Source: Peribacillus alkalitolerans (GTDB lineage: Bacteria; Bacillota; Bacilli; Bacillales; DSM-1321). From it: a stretch of 64,000 nucleotides of DNA. The position numbers were made by a program, and so were the translations under genes. Positions 25,926-33,032 of this stretch are shown one piece after another. The notes under the pieces are model-generated. The model did not search any database, was not told the DNA's origin, and saw only the letters and a list, made by a program, of their open reading frames with translations. Every line of letters starts with the position of its first letter. Positions within the stretch are counted from its first letter, which is position 1. The stretch lies in contig NZ_JAAGVZ010000003.1 of assembly GCF_010882125.1 (NCBI RefSeq), forward strand, positions 186,001-250,000, read 5' to 3'.

Positions 25926-25963
25926 ATTATTTCTCTCCTATTTTATTATTTTAGTGTTTCAAA

Positions 25964-26335
25964 CTAACAGATAACGCGCTTATACAATGTGATACAGAAT
26001 TTCCCGCTTGTTCCAGTTGGCACAATAACCTCAAAACTAGTTGGATTATTAACAGATACTGCAATAGAATTCCCAGGAGGTACAGTAATTACAGTTGCAT
26101 TCGGACTTACTCGAAATTGGATATTACCAACTGGTCCACAGTTAAAAACTTCAAATGTTCCTTGAAAATAATCGCCGTCTGTAGGCCCAGTCCATACTGG
26201 TGCGAATACTGCAGGTATAGTTCCATTTGCAGGTGCTCCAAGCGGACCTCTTAAATTCCCACAATTCTTTTCTACAAAAATTTGTGGATCTGGACAGCAG
26301 AATCCATTAAAATTATTTCCGTGATTTCCACACAT
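25964..26335 (-). CDS. Ena/DUF3992-like subunit, type C (copy 1)
   Basis: A subunit of about 123 residues beginning MCGNHGNNFNGFCCPDPQIF. ATG 26335 was chosen because an AAGGAGAG site lies just upstream and all paralogues start here. The open frame upstream to 26398 crosses the promoter block and is not coding. The core is as in the other C copies (PVWTGPTDGDYFQGTFEVF, VPPGNSIAVSVNNP, GKFCITLYKRVIC). It is first in the C-B pair of the first module. Confidence 0.88.
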   Translation of the reverse strand: MCGNHGNNFNGFCCPDPQIFVEKNCGNLRGPLGAPANGTIPAVFAPVWTGPTDGDYFQGTFEVFNCGPVGNIQFRVSPNATVITVPPGNSIAVSVNNPTSFEVIVPTGTSGKFCITLYKRVIC

Positions 26336-26366
26336 ATTAAATCTCTCCTTGTTTGTTTGATTTATT

Positions 26367-26408
26367 GTCTTACCGTACATTAAATGCAACTTGTCCACAG
26401 ACTGATAC
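26367..26408 (-). promoter_or_regulatory. Conserved upstream block, copy 5
   Basis: Minus strand: GTATCAGT, GGACAAGTTGCATTTAATGT and GGTAAGAC. It is located between the D-gene hairpin and the first C gene. Confidence 0.65.
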
Positions 26409-26455
26409 TATATTTGCGGATTTTCTCTATTAAAATTTTGATATTCCAATAAAAA

Positions 26456-26483
26456 ATCACCCCAATCTATCAATTGAGGTGAT
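26456..26483 (-). terminator. Terminator of the intact D gene
   Basis: ATCACCTCAATTG pairs with ATTGGGGTGAT and is followed by TTTTTTATTGG on the minus strand, 19 bases past the D stop codon. Confidence 0.8.
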
Positions 26484-26501
26484 AAAAGCAAATCTATTTA
26501 A

Positions 26502-26972
26502 TTAATGCCATTCCCAGTAATCATCATTGCTATTTCTTGCTCGTTCTGATTTTCTACACTTGTCTATTTTACAAGAGTGTTTATGACAACGGTCTTTGTG
26601 GTCTTTTTTCTTTATTGGAATACAAACATCCAAACAAAATTTACCGTCTATTCTTCCTTCACCTATTCGAGTGACAGTCACCGATTTTGCATCATCGACA
26701 GTAGCTGAAAGTGTATTACCTGGAGGAACATTAAATTTTACAGGCAATTCTTCTTCTCGAAACACGCTTACCCTTATAGTTGCTGTACTGTGACTGCAAT
26801 TGAATACAGAAATAGAAATGAACGCATCTTTTTCTGTTTTTTCTCTCCAAATCTCCAAATTCGACGCCTGATCACTTAACAATAAATTCCCACATATGCT
26901 ATTGCAAATCATTTCTTTATCTTTATGTTTATCCTTATCATGGTCTTTTCTACCACACAAATGGTTTCGCAT
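26502..26972 (-). CDS. Diverged Ena/DUF3992-like protein with charged His/Lys/Cys tails, type D
   Basis: A protein of about 156 residues that heads the array. Its core follows the same plan as its neighbours (NSICGNLLL, FISISVFNCSHSTATIRVSV, VPPGNTLSATVDDAKSVTV, DGKFCLDVC). The N-terminal connector has the charged KDHDKDKHKDKE instead of FCCP, and the C terminus carries a basic His/Lys/Cys-rich extension (KDHKDRCHKHSCKIDKCRKS) ending in DDYWEWH. ATG 26972 follows GAGGAA. The longer frame to 27044 has no ribosome site. The charged tails suggest an anchor, cap or metal-rich role, which is inference only. Confidence 0.8.
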   Translation of the reverse strand: MRNHLCGRKDHDKDKHKDKEMICNSICGNLLLSDQASNLEIWREKTEKDAFISISVFNCSHSTATIRVSVFREEELPVKFNVPPGNTLSATVDDAKSVTVTRIGEGRIDGKFCLDVCIPIKKKDHKDRCHKHSCKIDKCRKSERARNSNDDYWEWH

Positions 26973-27080
26973 AATGATTCCTCGTTTCTGTTTAATGGAC
27001 AACTTACTGTATAGAATATTGCACTTTTTTACAAAAGTTGCCAAAATTCCACGTTTGTCATCATCAAAGCCTTCTAGGAT

Positions 27081-27872
27081 TTATTGATTAGCCTTTATTA
27101 ACCACTCTAATGTCGTATCCATTAGCTCTCTGTAGCCTTTTATTGAAGAATAGGTATGGTTTGCCCCCATAATCACTTGCTTTTTGCATCTCCCAATAGG
27201 TCTTGATCGCAAAGCATAAAAGTAATGAAAACAGTATTCAACTGGTATTTCTTCATCCTCTGTTCCATGCACGACTAATACGTCACCAGTAAAATTACCT
27301 ACATTCTTTAATGGGTGATGGTTTGCCATGGATAGAAAAAATTCTTTCTTAAGTGGATAACCAAGATAATCTAATTCCATCCTCCCTTGAAGTTTTTCAT
27401 ATTTATTTACACCAACAATGGACAAGATATCTTTAAATGGATTGGCAACAGCCGACCATAAAACCAACTTTTTCACTCTATCATCTCTTGCAGCAGTAAT
27501 CATGGCTACAGCTCCTCCTAAACTATGACCAATAAGTATGAGATGATTAGGGTCTACTTCCTCTATTGTCAAAGCAAAATCTATCACTTGTATCGTTTGA
27601 CTTACTAAATCATCAAAATGATTCTCTCCATAATTCCCTTCACTTTCTCCACAACCCGAATAATCAAACCTCAACACAATCGCATCAAGTTTTGATAGTT
27701 CTTCTGCAGCTTTTACAAAAAGACGATTCACACCAACCTTACTTCCTATGAAACCATGACAAATAATAATCAAAGGGTAACGTTTGTTTTTTCCTTCAAG
27801 GTAACATGCTGGAAAATGTATGATTGCGGATAGATTGAGATCTTTCCATTTTATTTGAATTTGTTTGTTCAA
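27081..27872 (-). CDS. Alpha/beta hydrolase under S-box (SAM) riboswitch control
   Basis: A soluble serine hydrolase of about 263 residues. The nucleophile elbow is GHSLGG (residues about 123-128). The acid is probably Asp in VVHGTEDEEIP and the base His in ANHTYSS. The oxyanion region is CHGFIGSK. It is similar in layout to bacterial feruloyl- or acyl-esterase-like proteins, and the substrate is unknown. The start is taken as TTG 27872, eight bases after AAGGAG. GTG 27881 overlaps that site. A complete SAM-I riboswitch with terminator lies 50 bases upstream, which ties the enzyme to methionine/SAM status. Confidence 0.9.
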   Translation of the reverse strand: MNKQIQIKWKDLNLSAIIHFPACYLEGKNKRYPLIIICHGFIGSKVGVNRLFVKAAEELSKLDAIVLRFDYSGCGESEGNYGENHFDDLVSQTIQVIDFALTIEEVDPNHLILIGHSLGGAVAMITAARDDRVKKLVLWSAVANPFKDILSIVGVNKYEKLQGRMELDYLGYPLKKEFFLSMANHHPLKNVGNFTGDVLVVHGTEDEEIPVEYCFHYFYALRSRPIGRCKKQVIMGANHTYSSIKGYRELMDTTLEWLIKANQ

Positions 27873-27921
27873 TAAAATCACTCCTTACATAAAACTTATT
27901 GGAATAGTAGGTTTTAAAGGT

Positions 27922-28073
27922 ATAAAAAAATCCCCTTCCAGATAAGGAAGAGGATTTGTATGTCCTGTCGGCTTATCTCTCAGACTAAGTCTGCTGGATT
28001 TAGCACCTTTCTATTAGAAAATAGAGGTTGCTGAAGCTTCATCGGGCCAGTCCCTAGGCTTCTCTTGATAAGT
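27922..28073 (-). ncRNA. SAM-I (S-box) riboswitch with terminator
   Basis: On the minus strand the aptamer (28073 to 27971) reads CTTATCAAGAG, then GGGACTGGCCCGATGAAG, CAGCAACC, AAGGTGCTAAATCC and CTGAGAGATAAG, which are the S-box P1 to P4 landmarks. It is followed by a terminator (27922-27958; ATCCTCTTCC/GGAAGGGGAT plus TTTTTT). High SAM should terminate transcription before the hydrolase gene. The core is intact, with no missing conserved segment. Confidence 0.95.
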
Positions 28074-28135
28074 TAATTTAATTTTCATAGATATTCATAT
28101 ACTATTAAGGCAACTTAAAAATCCTGTCAAGAAAA

Positions 28136-28503
28136 TTAGAATAAATCTAAATCACTTAATGCTTGCTTTAAATTCCCCTTGATTGATAGATTACTAAAAT
28201 CTACTCCGATGTTAATAACGGTCTGGGCGATTTCTGGACGTAGACCTGTAAGTGTCGTTTGAACTCCAAGAAGTTTTAATGAAGCAATGACTTTAAAGAG
28301 TTGATCCGCTACCATCGTATCCACTATTGCCACTCCAGACAGGTCATTAAAAGATGAGATATTTGTAAACTCTCCGATCACGTGGAATCTGCGCCTTCTG
28401 TTCTGGTGTCAAAACTGATAAGCGGTCTTCATGTACATTTTTTTGCAATTTCGTATTTCTTTTCTAGTAGTTTCGCTCCTAAAAATTGCACTTGACTAGC
28501 CAT
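28136..28503 (-). pseudogene. Broken RsbR-type STAS protein gene
   Basis: An intact ribosome site (GGAGGAAG) and ATG at 28503 start MASQVQFLGAKLLEKKYEIA, then the frame shifts. VHEDRLSVLTPEQKAQIP continues in another frame. A second break leads to a STAS-domain half (SSFNDLSGVAIVDTMVADQL, then LLGVQTTLTGLRPEIAQTVI) ending at 28136. The STAS half still encodes 81 residues from an internal GTG. RsbR paralogues form the stressosome that senses stress upstream of sigma-B. This copy cannot give a full-length product unless the breaks are sequencing errors. Confidence 0.8.
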
Positions 28504-28575
28504 TATCTTCCTCCGAATATTTTAGTATTTTCAATATACCATACTTTTTTTCAGGAGGACTGGAAATAACTTCAA

Positions 28576-29190
28576 TTAAGATAAAGCTGGAAGTAGTTTC
28601 TTCTTATATAATAATGCAACTAAATTCAATATAGTCGCAGGGATTTTTTTAGGAAAATATCTTTGCAAATAAAACATATGAAAAGCTGCTTTAAGGTCTT
28701 TCCATTGTGAACAGTTCTTCGTTTGTCTAAATCTAGCAACATCAATTAATTTAACTTTTCCATCAAATGTAATTATTATATTCCTTAAATGCACATCAGA
28801 CGGATTTAGTCCTTTTTCTTTTGCCAATCCTAAAGCACGATCAACTTCTTTGAGGCTCTCAATTGAAATCGGAATGCCTTTTTCCAAACAACTGAACAAT
28901 GTATGTCCTTCAATATAATCTATTACGAGATAATTTTTTCCTGCTTCATGCAAGGATGAGTAATATGAAGTACCCCTTAATATTTTATAAATTTCTGCTT
29001 CTTCTTTTGCCACTTTTACAAACTCAGGAAAAAACACTTTCAAAACTTTTTCTGTCGTTCCAATCCTAAATACAAATGCACTTCTACCTTCACCGATCAA
29101 AGTCAAATCCGGATCCTTATCATTCAGTATAAAATTTGTGCCCTTCTTTGTTATAGATACACTATTAGCCAATTCACTGAATGATTTCAC
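28576..29190 (-). CDS. Protein-kinase-like protein (YrzF-like)
   Basis: A 204-residue protein with a compact eukaryotic-type kinase fold. It has a GEGRSAFVFRIG glycine loop, an ATP lysine in EKVLKVF, and a catalytic-loop-like SDVHLRNIII (Asp kept, HRD altered). The metal site reads LIDVAR instead of DFG. The C lobe is very short, as in YrzF-like bacillus proteins. It may be an active small kinase or a pseudokinase. The start codon is GTG with AAAGGAG nine bases before it, and the Shine-Dalgarno overlaps the stop of the tiny Fbp-like gene, so both are co-translated. Confidence 0.85.
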   Translation of the reverse strand: MKSFSELANSVSITKKGTNFILNDKDPDLTLIGEGRSAFVFRIGTTEKVLKVFFPEFVKVAKEEAEIYKILRGTSYYSSLHEAGKNYLVIDYIEGHTLFSCLEKGIPISIESLKEVDRALGLAKEKGLNPSDVHLRNIIITFDGKVKLIDVARFRQTKNCSQWKDLKAAFHMFYLQRYFPKKIPATILNLVALLYKKKLLPALS

Positions 29191-29205
29191 TGTAAAGTCT
29201 CCTTT

Positions 29206-29331
29206 CTACTTTGAATTTACATATTTAGCATCTATACGTTTTTCGATGACTTCAAGTTTCTCTTTATCTTTTAAAAGTTCAGCTTTATTTTTATTAATTA
29301 ATTCTGTAATAGTCATTTTTGCTTTTCTCAT
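29206..29331 (-). CDS. Fbp-family small basic protein (Fur-regulated basic protein type)
   Basis: A 41-residue protein, MRKAKMTITELINKNKAELL continuing KDKEKLEVIEKRIDAKY. The pattern ELIxxNKxELLKDKExLExIEKRI is that of the FbpA/FbpB family. In B. subtilis these are Fur-controlled helpers of the FsrA iron-sparing response. TAGGAG lies seven bases before the ATG. The gene is followed at 15 bases by the kinase-like gene. I see no convincing Fur box. Instead, a Mn riboswitch lies about 190 bases upstream on the same strand. Confidence 0.8.
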   Translation of the reverse strand: MRKAKMTITELINKNKAELLKDKEKLEVIEKRIDAKYVNSK

Positions 29332-29485
29332 GATGATTCTCCTATCTAAAAATTATTTATAGTAAAATTAGAAAACTAGCCGATTAGCATGCCCTATTGC
29401 AAAGACAAGTCGTTCGTTTCATTTATACTTCATTCCTAATTGGCATATATGTCTTCAATGTGCCAATTTATTCATTCTAAAAACG

Positions 29486-29517
29486 AAAAAACCTTTACCG
29501 TATTATGGTAAAGGTTA
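29486..29517 (-). terminator. Second terminator hairpin behind the Mn riboswitch
   Basis: AACCTTTACC/GGTAAAGGTT with a short loop is followed by TTTTTTCG on the minus strand. It directly follows the riboswitch terminator and partly copies its GGTAAAGGT arm. Confidence 0.75.
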
Positions 29518-29521
29518 AAAA

Positions 29522-29645
29522 AATAAAGACCTATACCAATCGGTAAAGGTCTTGCTAACAACTGTTGGTTGCCATTAAAGCCGGGAGAATCAACCTCCGA
29601 AATGACGACTTTAATGTAAAAGCTACTCCCCTTTAGGAGAACTAT
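29522..29645 (-). ncRNA. Mn2+ riboswitch (yybP-ykoY) with terminator
   Basis: On the minus strand AAAGGGGAGTAGC, AAGTCGTCATTTCGGAGGTT, CTCCCGGCTTTAATGGCAAC and TTAGCAAGACCTTTACC appear in the order of the yybP-ykoY aptamer, including both loops that bind Mn. The end of the aptamer is one arm of a terminator (AAGACCTTTACC/GGTATAGGTCTT plus T tract, about 29515-29552). Mn binding would break that hairpin and switch on downstream transcription. The next genes on this strand are the Fbp-like and kinase-like genes. Confidence 0.93.
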
Positions 29646-29684
29646 TTTACTATAAACCTATCTTATAATAATTATTTGAATATG

Positions 29685-31238
29685 TCAAAGAATTTGAGAA
29701 TCAACAAACACAGTGGTTTTGTTTTTTCCGTTTGATTTCGATTGATAAAGGGCAAAATCCGCCCTCTCAATAATTTCATTAAGGTTTTCTTCATTTTTTT
29801 GATAGGTTGCAATCCCAAGAGAAATAGTTATAGAGATTCCATTCGGTCCTATACCTTGTTCAACTGTATTCCTTAATTCTTCCGCTATACTCATGGCTGC
29901 TTCAACATCCCCATCATTCACCAAGATACCAAACTCTTCCCCACCATATCTAAATGGTAAATCACCATCTCTTGCAATCGAGTTCATTTTAGAAGCTAAA
30001 AATATGAGAACCTCATCTCCAATTAAATGACCGAACGTATCATTAACCTTCTTAAAATTGTCTGCATCTAGGAGGATAAGAGAAAAAGGATGACCTTCTT
30101 GAATCATTTCGCCCCCTACCCTTTCGAATGTTCTTCGATTAGATAGTCCTGTTAATCCATCTACACGACTTTCATGGTGTAAGACATTTAAATGGTTATT
30201 AATATGTCGATATAGCTGCCTTACTTCATAAATACTTGAGTTAATATTAGACGAATTGGGACACTGACTTCTCCTTTGCACGATTGCTTCTTCTGAATAT
30301 CTAGCCAAGCTATGAAGGGGTCTTGCAATCTGCAGAGTAATCCACCATGAAACCGCAATAATCAAAATGAATAGTGGCAAGGCTCTTAACACGATTTGTA
30401 CAATCAATTCTTTCAGAGGTTCGTTTAATACCTTAATAGGCGTTTGAGAAACTATCCCCCAACCAGTAGTCGGTTCAACGGTATATCCTACAAAAAAATC
30501 GATACCTTTTGAATTTCTCACCTGTTGAGATCCACTCTGTCCAGAAATTACTTTCTTAACCACTGGATTGAATAAAACTCCTTCATTTATCCTTTTTTTA
30601 TCAGGATGAAAAATGATCTTTCCTGCTTTATCTACCACATACACATAAGAACCATCTCCGAAAAAATGCTCACGTAGCATATTGCTTAAAACATTCTCTT
30701 CTTCAAGATAAATGGTCCCACCTACATATCCCTTGTAAGAACCTTTTGGGTCAAAAATGGGATACGACACTAAAACAATCAAACGTCCAGTCGTTGCTAT
30801 ATATGGATCTGAAACAAATGGTTTTTTTAATTTAATAACGTGTTTAGCTACATCCGTATTAATTTTTAGTCCTGGTTGGAACCCTTGATTTTCAGGACTA
30901 GCCTTCTGTAGGATTCTATTTTCGTTTGCAATAAAAATGGAGTTAAAATAATGACTATTTGCTTTTAGCATTAAATCTATATCATATTGAGTCACTTTGT
31001 TATTTTTTGCATATGTAGAAATCGACTCCAGCTCTGTTTCCATAGATTTCAACAATGCACTAGTCTCTGAAGAAAGTTTCTTAGCATACTGTAGATTATT
31101 TTTTTCATAGTTTGACGTTAAAGTCTGCTTGATAGAGTTGTACGCTGAATACCCGATGACTATCGCCGTCAAAAGTACTGATACCACCACGAGTACACTA
31201 ATTACAAAACGGAGGGTAAAACCTTTTCTCATTTTCAT
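29685..31238 (-). CDS. Membrane diguanylate cyclase with extracellular Cache domain
   Basis: A 517-residue signalling enzyme that makes cyclic di-GMP from two GTP. Order: membrane helix (about 10-30), double Cache sensor (about 40-275; DPYIATTGRLIVLVSYPIFD, then GWGIVSQTP), second helix (about 285-305), a HAMP-like segment (IARPLHSLARYSEEA), and a GGDEF domain (about 355-515). The active site is GGEEF and the inhibitory site RDGD lies five residues before it, so product inhibition should operate. It stands alone. No c-di-GMP effector or EAL protein is encoded nearby. Confidence 0.94.
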   Translation of the reverse strand: MKMRKGFTLRFVISVLVVVSVLLTAIVIGYSAYNSIKQTLTSNYEKNNLQYAKKLSSETSALLKSMETELESISTYAKNNKVTQYDIDLMLKANSHYFNSIFIANENRILQKASPENQGFQPGLKINTDVAKHVIKLKKPFVSDPYIATTGRLIVLVSYPIFDPKGSYKGYVGGTIYLEEENVLSNMLREHFFGDGSYVYVVDKAGKIIFHPDKKRINEGVLFNPVVKKVISGQSGSQQVRNSKGIDFFVGYTVEPTTGWGIVSQTPIKVLNEPLKELIVQIVLRALPLFILIIAVSWWITLQIARPLHSLARYSEEAIVQRRSQCPNSSNINSSIYEVRQLYRHINNHLNVLHHESRVDGLTGLSNRRTFERVGGEMIQEGHPFSLILLDADNFKKVNDTFGHLIGDEVLIFLASKMNSIARDGDLPFRYGGEEFGILVNDGDVEAAMSIAEELRNTVEQGIGPNGISITISLGIATYQKNEENLNEIIERADFALYQSKSNGKNKTTVFVDSQIL

Positions 31239-31477
31239 CTTTTTACAACCCTGTCTGTTAAAATTATGAAACGTTTTCCAAACTATGATTATACATGGTT
31301 TTGATATAGGATAAAATACCTATTTCGTGATATTATTTCCAGTAGCCCTAATAGTACGCGATTTAACATCAAAAATATATGTGTAAAATTTTCTTTCAGG
31401 CATTTTATTTTGATACACGAAATAATCTTGATAAAATCAAAAGTGCTTCATTATTTATATAGAAGGAAGATGATTTT

Positions 31478-32491
31478 ATGTCTGAATATATAGAAGGTAC
31501 TACACGCTTTTCCGTTCTGGATCTTGCACCAATTGTGGTGGGTGGGACTCCAGCAGAATCTTTTCGGAATACTTTGCAACTTGCCCAACACGTCGAAAAA
31601 TGGGGCTATAACCGATACTGGCTGGCGGAACACCATAACATGCCCTTCATTGCCAGTTCCTCCACCTCCGTTGTAATTGGCCATGTGGCAGCTGGAACAT
31701 CCAAAATACGAGTCGGATCCGGTGGAATCATGTTGCCAAATCATGCCCCTCTTGTTATAGCTGAACAGTTTGGGACACTAGAATCCCTATTCCCTGGACG
31801 CATCGACCTTGGACTTGGACGCGCACCAGGGACGGATCAACGTACCGCATTCGCCTTAAGGCGAGGTAGCCGAAGCGATGGCCACGATTTCCCCGAGCAA
31901 TTGGAAGAACTTCGCGGATATTTTGATCCATCTCTTGTACCCAATAAAACAGGTGTAAGAGCTTTCCCTGGCGAAGGCCTCGACATTCCAATCTGGTTAC
32001 TCGGTTCAAGTGGCTTCAGCGCACAATTGGCGGGACAATTAGGTTTGCCGTTTTCCTTTGCAAGTCATTTCTCCCCTAACAACACTATACAAGCACTAGA
32101 TTTATACCGAAGGACCTTCAAACCATCCAAAGTACTGGATAAACCGTATACCATGCTCGGTGTGAATGTCATTGCAGCAGAAACAGACGAAGAAGCAAAA
32201 CTACTTGCCACTTCATTACAGCAACAATTCCTAAACTTAATCCGAAACCACGAAGCACCATTACAACCACCTGTCGAAAACATGGATGAACTTTGGAACG
32301 AATTCGAAAAAGAGGCCCTAAAACAACAACTAGGCGCCTCCATCATCGGAAGCCCAGAAACCGTAAAAAGGAAGCTTCAAACCTTTATCGCAGATACTCA
32401 AGCTGATGAAATCATGATTATCTCCCAAATATACAATCACAAGAAACGTCTACGTTCCTATGAAATCGTAGCAGAAATGATGATGAAATAA
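31478..32491 (+). CDS. Luciferase-like (LLM class) flavin monooxygenase
   Basis: A 337-residue TIM-barrel flavoprotein of the bacterial-luciferase-like group 1 (YceB/YhbW/LimB type). The opening [19 protein letters not shown], the segment [20 protein letters not shown], and [20 protein letters not shown] then [16 protein letters not shown] are family signatures. Such proteins use reduced FMN supplied by a separate reductase, and the substrate here is unknown. AAGGAAGATG precedes the ATG. It is monocistronic with a terminator at 32504. Confidence 0.95.
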   Translation: MSEYIEGTTRFSVLDLAPIVVGGTPAESFRNTLQLAQHVEKWGYNRYWLAEHHNMPFIASSSTSVVIGHVAAGTSKIRVGSGGIMLPNHAPLVIAEQFGTLESLFPGRIDLGLGRAPGTDQRTAFALRRGSRSDGHDFPEQLEELRGYFDPSLVPNKTGVRAFPGEGLDIPIWLLGSSGFSAQLAGQLGLPFSFASHFSPNNTIQALDLYRRTFKPSKVLDKPYTMLGVNVIAAETDEEAKLLATSLQQQFLNLIRNHEAPLQPPVENMDELWNEFEKEALKQQLGASIIGSPETVKRKLQTFIADTQADEIMIISQIYNHKKRLRSYEIVAEMMMK

Positions 32492-32503
32492 TAAATATGA
32501 TTG

Positions 32504-32527
32504 GCCCCCATTATTTGGGGGGCTTTT
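32504..32527 (+). terminator. Terminator of the LLM monooxygenase gene
   Basis: GCCCCCA/TGGGGGGC forms a stem followed by TTTTC, about 12 bases after the stop. Confidence 0.88.
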
Positions 32528-32599
32528 CAATTTAAATAAAATGGACTCCCATAAAATATAGAGGATTCGCTAGAATCGAAGTGATGATAACTTTAAAGT

Positions 32600-32820
32600 G
32601 ATTGATACTGGTGGTAAGTGAAGGATAAGTAGACTTATATGTATGAAATCCAGACTGAATGATGGATAAAGGTCTCTATTTGATGGGTAAATTTTAAAAC
32701 TTCTTAAAAAGTGAAGGATAATTTTTCAAAAGTGAAGGATAAAGGTGTCGAAAGTGCTGGATATCCAAGGGTGAGTGAAGGATATTTGGATAATAGTGCA
32801 CGATAAAATGGAGCTCAGTT
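32600..32820. repeat. AAGTGAAGGATA micro-repeat array
   Basis: About six variants of AAGTGAAGGATA or GTGCTGGATA lie between 32618 and 32810. This is the reverse complement of the core at 15.6-16.3 kb, but it has the same orientation relative to the flanking genes. There is no gene in this 540-base gap. Confidence 0.75.
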
Positions 32821-33032
32821 ACATTTTGCTTTAAATGCCATCAAGTGGAACCAAACTTATATTATTCTCCCTACTCCCCCTATAAAAATATCCAGTCTAT
32901 AACCACACATAATCCCTACTAATTCTCTCTGAATCTAAATAATCACTTCTTGGTAATATTTATACAATAGTCAAACCCCTGAAATGAGATTAATATATTT
33001 TTGTAATATAACTTCAAAAAGGAGCATCCAAA

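Noticed and set aside
26336-26398. N-terminal extension of the first C-type Ena-like protein
   Set aside because: It runs through the conserved promoter block and is absent from all paralogues.
26596-26793. Plus-strand frames opposite the Ena-like genes
   Set aside because: They recur in every paralogue as mirror images of the conserved minus-strand coding sequence and lack ribosome sites.
31260-31290. Possible catabolite-responsive (cre) site TGAAACGTTTTCCA
   Set aside because: The CG step is offset from the consensus position by one base, and neither flanking gene calls for carbon control.
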